A DNA stretch of 56,930 bases from an uncultured Lachnospiraceae bacterium (GTDB lineage Bacteria; Bacillota; Clostridia; Lachnospirales; Lachnospiraceae). The stretch lies in the NCBI GenBank assembly GCA_947166015.1, contig CAMVCQ010000006.1, positions 1-56,930 on the forward strand, read 5' to 3'. A model generated the notes under the pieces. It had not been told where the DNA came from. It ran no database searches and was given only the letters and a program-made list of their open reading frames with translations. Position numbers and translations under genes: made by a program. This document shows, piece by piece, positions 7,552 through 14,813 of this stretch. Numbering within the stretch: position 1 is the first letter of the stretch; each line of letters begins with the position of its first letter.

Positions 7552-8583
7552 TCACTCGTTGTTTTCCTCGGGAATGCTGTCGCGCATCCTGTACTCAGTA
7601 TCCTCGTCTATCATTTGTATCATTATGTCTGCGAATTGCGGGTCAAACTGTGTGCCCTTGCCTTTTTCTATCTCGCCGCGCACAACCTCCTGTGACAGAG
7701 ACCTTCTGTAGCTGCGGTTACTCGTCATGGCGTCATAGGCATCCGCCACTGCGATCATCCTTGACTCCTCGGGGATATCTTCGCCGGAAAGCCCGTCCGG
7801 ATAACCTTTTCCGTCATATCTCTCGTGATGCCATCTCGCGCCGTCTGCGAGCCGGGGCATTTTTTTTATGTTTGACAGGATCCTTGCACCCACAGACGGA
7901 TGTGTTTTGATCAATGCAAACTCTTCATCCGTAAGCCTTGCGGGTTTGTTTATCACGCTGTCAGGGATACCGATCTTGCCGACATCGTGGAGAAGTCCCA
8001 TCATAAATACGGCGTCCTGCTTTTCCTCATTGTAGCCGTACCTTTTTGCTATTTCTTTTGAGTACTCCGCCACGCGGACCGAGTGCCCGTTTGTGTAGGT
8101 ATCCTTGGCATCTATCGCTGTCGCGAGCGACTCCACGACCTGGATGAAAAGCTCCTCGTACTCCATAGTCTTTTTTTCGACTTCATCTGCGAGGTTTCTC
8201 TGCAGGCGCACAAGCTCCACAGCCCGCTTGACACGAAGCACAAGGATGTTTGCAACAAATGGTTTCCTGATGTAGTCCATCGCACCGCTTGCCAAGCCTT
8301 TTGCCTCGGCCGCTTCATCCTCGTTTGCCGTCAGAAATATGACCGGGATCTCGCTTCCTTTTTCCTCTCTGCTTCGGAGCTTTTCAAGCACCTCAAATCC
8401 GTCCATCTCGGGCATACGGATATCGAGAAGTATCAGATCCGGGGCTTCGTTCTCACTGACATAATCAAGCAGCTGCGCTCCGCTTTTGAGCACGACTGCC
8501 TTCATATCGGCTTCAGTAAGAATGGTCCACGCTCTTTTCAATACTATAGAATCATCATCGACTACCACTATACGAGGTTGCAT
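7552..8583 (-). CDS. Response regulator with HD-GYP phosphodiesterase output domain
   Basis: Start set at 8583 because AAGGGAG lies 7 bases upstream; an in-frame ATG six codons earlier lacks one. The product is ~343 aa. Residues ~1-120 are a receiver domain (IVVVDDD, LILLDIRMP with the phosphoacceptor Asp, IFLTANED, Lys in YIRKPF). A linker coiled coil follows. Residues ~150-320 are HD-GYP: HDVGKIGIPD supplies the HD pair and HHERYDGKGYPDGLSG the HHE and GYP parts. Family role: hydrolysis of cyclic di-GMP under phosphorylation control. With the PAS-GGDEF protein at 26968 the window encodes both making and breaking of this messenger. Confidence 0.93.
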   Translation of the reverse strand: MQPRIVVVDDDSIVLKRAWTILTEADMKAVVLKSGAQLLDYVSENEAPDLILLDIRMPEMDGFEVLEKLRSREEKGSEIPVIFLTANEDEAAEAKGLASGAMDYIRKPFVANILVLRVKRAVELVRLQRNLADEVEKKTMEYEELFIQVVESLATAIDAKDTYTNGHSVRVAEYSKEIAKRYGYNEEKQDAVFMMGLLHDVGKIGIPDSVINKPARLTDEEFALIKTHPSVGARILSNIKKMPRLADGARWHHERYDGKGYPDGLSGEDIPEESRMIAVADAYDAMTSNRSYRRSLSQEVVRGEIEKGKGTQFDPQFADIMIQMIDEDTEYRMRDSIPEENNE

Positions 8584-8622
8584 ATATTTTCTCCCTTGCA
8601 AATACGAAAATGCGTCATCTTC

Positions 8623-8651
8623 ATATTATCTTAATTACGCTTTATTGTCAA
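8623..8651 (-). promoter_or_regulatory. Promoter of the HD-GYP / receiver operon
   Basis: On the minus strand: TTGACA (8651-8646), 17 bases, TAATAT (8628-8623). It is close to consensus and lies back to back with the Hpt promoter. Confidence 0.65.
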
Positions 8652-8662
8652 CAAAAAAATGC

Positions 8663-8691
8663 TTGTTTATGCCTTCTGTTCGTGGTATACT
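8663..8691 (+). promoter_or_regulatory. Promoter of the Hpt gene
   Basis: TTGTTT at 8663-8668, 17 bases, TATACT at 8686-8691. The -35 elements of the two divergent promoters are 11 bases apart, so one bound regulator could affect both. Confidence 0.5.
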
Positions 8692-8784
8692 TGAGTTGTT
8701 TCAAACGTACGAAAAACAACTACAGGCAGGGTTGTGTCACAGACCTGCACGCGACCTGAGGGAAGCGTTCGATGTGGAGGGATA

Positions 8785-9450
8785 ATGAATAATAACAAAA
8801 ATAACAGTGAAAATACCAGCGGGAAATCCGTGTCGTCGCACACTACGGTCGGTAGTGATGAGGTCATGTCAGAGATCGATATCCCGGGTATCAACAATCA
8901 AAAAGGCATTGAAAACGCCGGGAATCCGGCACTTTTTAGAGAGCTTTTGGGTGATGTGTACAAGCTGATCGATGATAAATGTGATTCTATCCGCGCAAAT
9001 CTCGAATCCGGCAACATCAAAAGCTATACGACAGAGGTTCATGCGTTGAAAACGACCTGTCGCATGATAGGTGCGATGGAGCTTGCGGAGAATTTTTACA
9101 CTCTTGAGAAGCTTGGTTCCGATAATGATGTTCCAAAGATCAAAGAGTGCACGCCGAGCGTGCTTGCAGAGTTCTCGGCACTTAAGCCCTACCTGCAGCC
9201 TTACGCTGCGGTCAAGGCCGCGCCCGACAAAAAATTCGACAAAAATGAAGTTATGGATGTCCTTGATAACCTTGAATCAGCGATCAGGGATTTTGACCTG
9301 ACTTCCGCGGAGGCGTGCGCCGACACACTTTCTTCTTATGTTTTTGACGAGGAAGCGGCGACGAAGATTAAAAAGCTATGTTATCTGGTGGCAAACCTCG
9401 ACTACGAAGAGGCGGGTGAGCTGATACAAGCGGTGCGCGAAATGCTGTAA
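8785..9450 (+). CDS. Hpt-type histidine phosphotransfer protein
   Basis: Start at 8785 chosen for the GGAGGG ribosome site; ~221 aa. After a polar Asn/Ser-rich N-terminus, residues ~30-125 form an Hpt-like four-helix domain. The likely phosphorylated His is in EVHALKTTCRMIGAMELAE, matching the HxLK...IGA pattern of Hpt domains. Residues ~150-221 are a second helical region of the sort that often follows receiver/Hpt modules. Transcribed divergently from the HD-GYP and receiver genes. A free Hpt would shuttle phosphate between an unlinked hybrid kinase and these regulators. Confidence 0.75.
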   Translation: MNNNKNNSENTSGKSVSSHTTVGSDEVMSEIDIPGINNQKGIENAGNPALFRELLGDVYKLIDDKCDSIRANLESGNIKSYTTEVHALKTTCRMIGAMELAENFYTLEKLGSDNDVPKIKECTPSVLAEFSALKPYLQPYAAVKAAPDKKFDKNEVMDVLDNLESAIRDFDLTSAEACADTLSSYVFDEEAATKIKKLCYLVANLDYEEAGELIQAVREML

Positions 9451-9482
9451 ATGATATGCAAAACGCTGTAACCCGGGCGTGA

Positions 9483-10058
9483 TCACCAAAGAACCATCTT
9501 TAGCCCTATGGCTATCAGTATCACACCGCCCAAAACAGACGCTTTTCCGGCGAGCTTCATGCCAAGCTTTTTTCCTATGATAAGTCCTGCCATAGATATC
9601 AAAAATGTCACGACAGCTATGATAAGTCCGCAGATAAGTGCCGATACAAGTGTGTATGATGCGATAGTAAACCCGACCGACAGAGCATCTATGGATGTTG
9701 CGATCCCCTGAACAATCAGCGTTCCATGCCCCAGTTCATTATCGGGCAGCTCTGTGTCGTTCCAGGTTTTTATACCTTCGATGAGCATTTTTGTCCCGAT
9801 AAATCCCAACAGGCACAGTGCGACCCACGGGATGTACGCCTGGATAGATGAAAACGCTTCCATAAGCGTATGCACCAAAACCCATCCTATCATCGGCATC
9901 AGATACTGAAATCCCGCAAATACGCCTGCTATCTTTATCCTTTTTGCATTTTTCATACGGGGCTCTTTTAATCCGTTTGCAAGCGACACCGAAAACGCGT
10001 CCATCGCAAGACCGACTCCCAGAAAAACACCGTTTATGACAAAGCGTACAGTTCCCAT
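9483..10058 (-). CDS. mntP: Manganese efflux pump MntP
   Basis: Small polytopic membrane protein (191 aa, six TM helices) of the MntP/YebN family, which exports Mn2+ and limits manganese toxicity. The two repeated motifs are visible: GVGLAMDAFSVSLANG near residue 15 and QGIATSIDALSVGFT near residue 115, each with a membrane-embedded Asp. The start at 10058 has AAGGGG 7 bases upstream. Transcribed away from a ZIP-type transporter gene. A short hairpin occurs in its leader (near 10092-10112), but no full yybP-ykoY manganese riboswitch could be drawn. Confidence 0.92.
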   Translation of the reverse strand: MGTVRFVINGVFLGVGLAMDAFSVSLANGLKEPRMKNAKRIKIAGVFAGFQYLMPMIGWVLVHTLMEAFSSIQAYIPWVALCLLGFIGTKMLIEGIKTWNDTELPDNELGHGTLIVQGIATSIDALSVGFTIASYTLVSALICGLIIAVVTFLISMAGLIIGKKLGMKLAGKASVLGGVILIAIGLKMVLW

Positions 10059-10129
10059 CAACAACCCCTTTATTTATCAGTATCACCCGTTACACGCACT
10101 CTCTGTGCGTTTTTTTCTCAAACAGTCAC

Positions 10130-10158
10130 ATTATACTATCATGTCTTGTATAATTCAA
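10130..10158 (-). promoter_or_regulatory. Promoter of mntP
   Basis: On the minus strand: TTGAAT (10158-10153), 17 bases, TATAAT (10135-10130). Confidence 0.65.
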
Positions 10159-10217
10159 GCGATTATTTTATGTGATTATTCTTTGCAGGTTTTTGAAAAA
10201 AGTGCGGATAGTTCCGG

Positions 10218-10246
10218 TTGAAAACAAAGTTTGATTGTAGTATAAT
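10218..10246 (+). promoter_or_regulatory. Promoter of the ZIP transporter gene
   Basis: TTGAAA at 10218-10223, 17 bases, TATAAT at 10241-10246. Confidence 0.65.
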
Positions 10247-10297
10247 TTATGATTAGTTGGTATATAGAAATAATGGATCAGATACGAGGAGAAAAAA

Positions 10298-11065
10298 ATG
10301 TGGCAAGTGATTTTGATTCCGTTTTTGGGCACTTCGCTCGGCGCGGCGTGCGTATTTTTCTTTAAAAATGCCATCGGCGAACGGATGCAAAAAGCTCTTT
10401 CGGGCTTTGCTTCGGGAGTGATGGTTGCCGCTTCATTTTTCAGTCTTTTGTTGCCGGCTATCGAGCAGTCGGCGGATATGGGAAAGCTGGGGTTTATCCC
10501 GGCGACGGTTGGATTTTTGATCGGTATGCTTTTTTTGCTCCTGCTCGACATAGTGATCCCTCATATGCACCTCGACAACAGCGAGGAGGGACCTCAAACA
10601 GGCATGAAAAAGACGACAAAGCTCGTACTTGCAGTGACTCTTCACAACATCCCCGAGGGAATGGCCGTCGGAGTTGTTTGCGCGGGCTGGATATATGGAA
10701 ATGAACAGATTTCTTTCATGGGAGCACTGGCTCTTGCTATAGGTATCGCGATACAGAACTTCCCTGAGGGAGCCATCGTTTCCGTGCCGCTGCTTGCGGA
10801 GGGTGTTCCGAAGGGGCGGACATTTTTATATGGTGTCCTCTCAGGTATCGTCGAGCCGCTCGGCGCGGTTTTGGTGATAGTCTCGGCAGGTTTTTTGGTC
10901 CCGCTGATGCCCTATCTGCTCAGCTTTGCAGCGGGCGCGATGATATATGTGGTCGTCGAGGAGCTGATCCCCGAGATGTCAGAGGGTAAGCACTCAAATA
11001 TAGGAACTATGTGCTTTGCGCTGGGATTTGTTACGATGATGGCGCTCGATGTGGGTCTGGGTTAA
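10298..11065 (+). CDS. ZIP family divalent metal transporter (ZupT/GufA-like)
   Basis: 255 aa with about eight TM helices. ZIP proteins move Zn2+, Fe2+ or Mn2+ into the cytoplasm. The two metal-site helices are plain: VTLHNIPEGMAVG (TM4, ~residue 118) and IAIQNFPEGAIVS (TM5, ~residue 150). A short His-containing cytoplasmic loop (IPHMHLDNSEEG) sits between TM3 and TM4. The ATG follows GAGGAG by 7 bases. Its divergent arrangement with mntP suggests a metal-homeostasis pair of one importer and one exporter. The exact metal is not deducible. Confidence 0.92.
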   Translation: MWQVILIPFLGTSLGAACVFFFKNAIGERMQKALSGFASGVMVAASFFSLLLPAIEQSADMGKLGFIPATVGFLIGMLFLLLLDIVIPHMHLDNSEEGPQTGMKKTTKLVLAVTLHNIPEGMAVGVVCAGWIYGNEQISFMGALALAIGIAIQNFPEGAIVSVPLLAEGVPKGRTFLYGVLSGIVEPLGAVLVIVSAGFLVPLMPYLLSFAAGAMIYVVVEELIPEMSEGKHSNIGTMCFALGFVTMMALDVGLG

Positions 11066-11471
11066 AATATGATATGTATCGGGGTGGCATTTGTCACCCT
11101 TCTGTCACAACAAATGCCGTTCTATCGTACTTTGGTGGATTTGTCAAGTGTTTTTTTATTGACACTCACATATGAAACCCACATATGCCGTCCATCATGG
11201 GATCTTGAATGAGGGTAAATTAAGCTGTACCGCCATCTAAAGTGTGGAGTCTTCCAACTGTTTTGCTGTCATTTTTTTCACGTTTTCATACTTAATAAAA
11301 GCGGATAATATGCCAATATGATAAAAGCCGCTGATTTCTCAACGGCTTTAAATGTTGCTTTAAAAGAAATCTTTGTCGGGCGTGCCTACTCCCGAATCTC
11401 TTTGTAGCCTTACGGCGTGTGGCGACACGAAGTTTCCACCTCAAAGACATTCTTCTATTATCATATTAACA
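11066..11471. other. Intergenic region with hairpins and an orphan promoter
   Basis: No convincing gene in ~400 bases. Contents: a hairpin at 11087-11119 (GGCATTTGT/ACAAATGCC, 15-nt loop) after the ZIP gene, possibly a terminator though without a U-run. A minus-strand promoter-like pair follows: TTGACA at 11147-11142, 17 bases, TAGAAC at 11124-11119. A GAAA-capped hairpin lies at 11324-11349. A GC-richer stretch at 11370-11450 differs from its AT-rich surroundings and may be the tail of a vanished mobile element; I could not identify it. Confidence 0.35.
11324..11349 (-). terminator. 11-bp hairpin with GAAA tetraloop (probable terminator)
   Basis: Read on the minus strand, AAAGCCGTTGA and TCAGCGGCTTT pair over 11 bp around a GAAA loop, followed by further Ts. 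It lies ~120 bases beyond the stop of the PBECR-like gene and probably ends that transcript. Confidence 0.5.
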
Positions 11472-11852
11472 CTATTCACCTCGTTTGTAAAGGATTTTTT
11501 TATTTCGAAGATACTTGTTCCATGTTCGCTCACTTATTTTCAAAAAGGTTATCACTGAATTTTTCCATTCACTATCATTATTTGATGTTGAAAGCCTTAT
11601 AACAAGCTGAAATCTTTCATTTCCTTCGGTTATTTCCTTTAACAAAATAGCTGAATCCGGATAATTATCCTCTATGATATAATCCGGATCCTCAATGATA
11701 GAAGTTATATGTTGAGAATAGTTTTCATAATCGTTTGGATGTCTTAATTTAATGTGTTCTATGCGTTCTTCCGTTATTATTACTTCTTTAGTAATAATAT
11801 CTTTGGACACACATTTATATATATCCAAATCAATATGACCTACTACTAACAC
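11472..11852 (-). CDS. PBECR-like nuclease-domain protein
   Basis: 126 aa, GTG start with GGAGGAA 5 bases upstream. The body has the pattern of the PBECR nuclease superfamily (phage/Barnase-EndoU-colicin-RelE-like): IITEERIEHIKLRHPNDYE, IIEDPDYIIED, LLKEITEGNERFQLVIRL, and a C-terminal NKYLRNKKILYKR. Such domains are mostly found in phage and conjugative-element proteins and are thought to cut RNA. Its AT content is clearly higher than in the flanking ZIP gene. No antitoxin or partner gene is adjacent. Family assignment is from memory of the motif pattern; a role as toxin, defence factor or leftover phage cargo is open. Confidence 0.6.
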   Translation of the reverse strand: MLVVGHIDLDIYKCVSKDIITKEVIITEERIEHIKLRHPNDYENYSQHITSIIEDPDYIIEDNYPDSAILLKEITEGNERFQLVIRLSTSNNDSEWKNSVITFLKISERTWNKYLRNKKILYKRGE

Positions 11853-11884
11853 GGCTTCCTCCAGATATTTGTTTTAATATGCCC

Positions 11885-11913
11885 ATTTTACTACATAATA
11901 ATCCAGTATTCAA
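11885..11913 (-). promoter_or_regulatory. Promoter of the PBECR-like gene
   Basis: On the minus strand: TTGAAT (11913-11908), 17 bases, TAAAAT (11890-11885). This gives a leader of ~30 bases before the GTG. Confidence 0.55.
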
Positions 11914-12579
11914 GACTTTTTACAACCCCCAACGCCTTACTTCGTCAGGCTCTACGCTACCTTAATACTCCCAATAGTCGGCACTATACCAAATGTCAAC
12001 TCTCACAGATACATCAACACCACTGCCCATCCGGATGTTTCTTTTCCCTTGCTAAGCTGCCCTATCGGAATACCTATAGCCAAATAAACCAAGGTTTTCT
12101 TCATTCTCCGACTCTCCATAAGCTTTACATAGCAAAATAATTAGTAAGAACTGCTCCTACTTTCATAAATATACTTGACGAACGTTGATGGCTCTTTCCT
12201 AAACCCGTTCGACTTTTCTTTTTTCGAGCATAGTGTAACATATCATGATCTATTTGTAAAGATATCAGGGGTGCCTCAGATGAATGATTTTTCGTGCTTT
12301 ATTGCACTGATGCAATGTGTGCGAAAAGTCGGGGTTGTGAGGGAAGAAAAATATTGGATTTTTGCAAAACATGAGTATAATCAGTTGTTGAAAAGGCGTG
12401 ATTAACAGTCGGAGAAAGCTTCAAAATCCAAAAAAAGCGGGGAACTATCTATCCCACAGGTGATCTGCATTCTTCTCATAGTGGTCGGGATAACTGGTCT
12501 TAAGCTATTGGCCAAAGAATAGGTTAGGATTACTCTCCTCTTTACATTATCCTTCCCTCAGGGGTTATCTCTTTTATTC
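11914..12579. other. Gene-poor stretch, probably decayed accessory DNA
   Basis: No ORF here carries a recognisable domain. A minus-strand 33-codon frame starting MKKTLVYLAIGIPIGQ (about 12090 down to 11990) looks like a remnant of a small membrane protein. A plus-strand TTG-initiated frame at 12175-12405 has no ribosome site and was not accepted. Between 12440 and 12570, downstream of the YARHG operon, there are GC-rich short inverted repeats such as CCCTCAGGGG that may serve as its terminator. Otherwise I see nothing. Confidence 0.3.
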
Positions 12580-13845
12580 TCAGTATTTCTGTAATGTATA
12601 TGAAGTCTCAGTTCCCTCGTAATAGTCTATCATCGTGATGTATAAACGATTTCCGTCTTTATGTGCCTTAATACCAGTCCATCCATCTTCATCATACTCT
12701 GCATACGAATAACCTTTAGTGAAAGTACAGAAATACTGGTCTCCTACACCGCCCTCGCTATCCATAGAAGCAATAGTGACTCCCTTGCTGTTTGCATCAA
12801 TAACATCAAATTCTGCTTCACTATCTGTTGCAAAATAGGATCCAAGCCAACTCTGAGGTGTTACACCATTCTCTTTATCCGCGATAAGTTGGATGTTTGC
12901 TTTTTCATACTTGTTAAGCTCCTTCTCAGAAAACTTCGATATCTTTATCTCAGGCGTATACCATGCCTTTTTTTTAAAAAACTTATTCAGTGATTTATCC
13001 TTGAAAATACAACCATGTCTAGCAAAAATCTCATTTCGAGCTAGTCTTAGTTCGCTCTTTGATAATCCTTTCAGATCCTTTTCTTTTAAATACTTTGAAT
13101 CGCTATCGTCAATAATATATGTATAATCCGGTTCTGGTGTGGGTTCAGGAGTAGCTGTTGGTTCGGGAGTAGAAGTTGGCTCCTCAACCATATCATCCTT
13201 TTTATCATTCTCTTCCTTGAGTTTTTCAAGTTCCTCATTAACACTTTGATCAGCTGTAATGGTTTCAGAACTACTTGGTGAAAAATCAATAAAAAGACCT
13301 ACAAGAAGAAGCCCCACTCCGATCAGGAATGCAATCAACCCTATCGGTATGATTCCTTTATATGTTGCGGTTTTTCCTGTCGCAAGTTTAGGCACGGCAT
13401 GGTTAGGATCATATGCTTTTGCAATTACTTCCATAACACATATGCCATCATGAACCCAGTCAATCTGTTTTGAGAACTTTATACTTCGTATCCAGTTTAT
13501 GAACCGAAAAAAATGAAAAAACTTGAAATAATCCTGATTCAGTTCACTAATATATGAACGATCACTATACACCTTGTTTCCAAGCCATGTGATCTTGTGA
13601 TCACCCAAACGTCCTTTTACGAATACTTCATCATTATTTATATATGCTGGACAGTATTTCCCCTGCTCTGTATTATTATAAGTATTGACGAAATCCTGCT
13701 TGTTGTCTGTTATTGCAAGCTCATACCCAGCCTCGCTCCAGTATACAAGGTCTCTCAGTTTTTTTCTTAATAGTATTGCAGTAATATCACACAATAAGCA
13801 TGCTATAAGGATTACAATTAGGCCAACTATTACTAAAGTTTCCAT
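12580..13845 (-). CDS. Membrane-anchored YARHG-domain protein
   Basis: 421 aa with AGGAGGG before the ATG. An N-terminal TM helix (residues 4-26) is followed by a ~140-residue domain, a second TM helix at ~168-190, and a Glu/Pro/Thr-rich spacer (TSTPEPTATPEPTPEPD) typical of wall-spanning regions. A YARHG domain lies at ~250-325, marked by LRLARNEIFARHGCIF and WYTPEIK. YARHG domains are extracellular and common in Firmicute surface proteins of unknown role. Last gene of the minus-strand surface operon (gap of 36 bases from the zinc-ribbon gene), so it would fall under the invertible promoter at 17103-17131. Confidence 0.8.
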   Translation of the reverse strand: METLVIVGLIVILIACLLCDITAILLRKKLRDLVYWSEAGYELAITDNKQDFVNTYNNTEQGKYCPAYINNDEVFVKGRLGDHKITWLGNKVYSDRSYISELNQDYFKFFHFFRFINWIRSIKFSKQIDWVHDGICVMEVIAKAYDPNHAVPKLATGKTATYKGIIPIGLIAFLIGVGLLLVGLFIDFSPSSSETITADQSVNEELEKLKEENDKKDDMVEEPTSTPEPTATPEPTPEPDYTYIIDDSDSKYLKEKDLKGLSKSELRLARNEIFARHGCIFKDKSLNKFFKKKAWYTPEIKISKFSEKELNKYEKANIQLIADKENGVTPQSWLGSYFATDSEAEFDVIDANSKGVTIASMDSEGGVGDQYFCTFTKGYSYAEYDEDGWTGIKAHKDGNRLYITMIDYYEGTETSYTLQKY

Positions 13846-13881
13846 TCTATGAGCCCTCCTTAACAGTATACTCTAACTGGT

Positions 13882-14781
13882 TTATTCTTTTTCCTCATCC
13901 GTTTTCGTAATTGTCATACCATAATCTTTTGCTAGACTCTTTATATCTCTATCATATTTATCATACAGATTATCGACTTCGTTTCTCAATACTTTATTAT
14001 TATTGCTAAACTTAGCATCAAAGAAGTCTATCCCTAAGATTTTATCCGGGTCTTCATTATTTACCCATTTATTATACTCTGAATCATACGACTCCATAAT
14101 TTTACAATAATCAGTAGCAATATCAATAAGGATTTGATTTACTGATTTAATCTTATCATCTTTTAGGAGTTTCTGGATCCTTTCTGCTTCAGACTCTAAG
14201 TCCTCAGCTAATTGTTTTGTTTCAACAAGATGATTATAATACGTTTGATCTTCGGCATTTACTTCAAGACTTTGAAATAAATTGTATTTATCAATAAACG
14301 CAGACTCCTTTTCAAAGAAGGGTTTCCTGTATTCATTGAAATAGTTAACTAATTCATCTGTCTTATCATCTGAAGTTGCCGAAACGGTCGTTGTTGTGAC
14401 TGTTTCAGTCTGTGTCTGATTGCTCTCGTCGCTACTATTCTTCCCTTTAAACCAAGGAATCACCACCCAAATGATGACCGCTACTATGCCGGCTAAAACA
14501 AGAATAGTTGTAACTAGTGTTTTGAATCCTTCCCAAGCTCCAGCTACTGCTTTTTCTCGAGTTTCGTAGCGATCATAATTAACATCTTTACGATCTTCAT
14601 CCGTAATCTCACTATTAATTGCCCTAAATGGATTTCCTGTATCCGTTCTGTTTTCGATATTCTCTTTTGAAACTACATTATACTGTGCTTTTTCATCGTG
14701 CAATAGTATATTTTTTGTTCCACAAAACGGACAATACTCTACTGAATCGCTTATCTCTTTTCCGCATTTCGAACAAAACAT
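13882..14781 (-). CDS. Zinc-ribbon membrane protein
   Basis: 299 aa. Starts with a zinc ribbon (CSKCGKEISDSVEYCPFCG, residues 3-21) on the cytoplasmic side. One TM helix follows at ~residue 88-110 (TLVTTILVLAGIVAVIIWVVI), then a Ser/Thr-rich linker and a helical, charged extracellular domain of ~160 residues. AAAGGAG precedes the ATG. It lies 32 bases after the Big2/Fn3 protein gene and 36 before the YARHG gene with no terminator, so the three are read as one operon. Zinc-ribbon/TM proteins of this build are common in Lachnospiraceae; function unknown. Confidence 0.75.
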   Translation of the reverse strand: MFCSKCGKEISDSVEYCPFCGTKNILLHDEKAQYNVVSKENIENRTDTGNPFRAINSEITDEDRKDVNYDRYETREKAVAGAWEGFKTLVTTILVLAGIVAVIIWVVIPWFKGKNSSDESNQTQTETVTTTTVSATSDDKTDELVNYFNEYRKPFFEKESAFIDKYNLFQSLEVNAEDQTYYNHLVETKQLAEDLESEAERIQKLLKDDKIKSVNQILIDIATDYCKIMESYDSEYNKWVNNEDPDKILGIDFFDAKFSNNNKVLRNEVDNLYDKYDRDIKSLAKDYGMTITKTDEEKE

Positions 14782-14813
14782 TATGATCGTCTCCTTTACT
14801 AATGACTTATGGA

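Noticed and set aside
10059-10129. yybP-ykoY manganese riboswitch upstream of mntP
   Set aside because: Only one short hairpin is present; the conserved two-helix core cannot be drawn.
11373-11558. Plus-strand ORF overlapping the end of the PBECR-like gene
   Set aside because: Antisense to a better-supported gene and without a ribosome site.
12175-12405. 76-codon plus-strand ORF starting with TTG
   Set aside because: No Shine-Dalgarno, no known domain, and it lies in a decayed stretch; kept only as part of the gap description.
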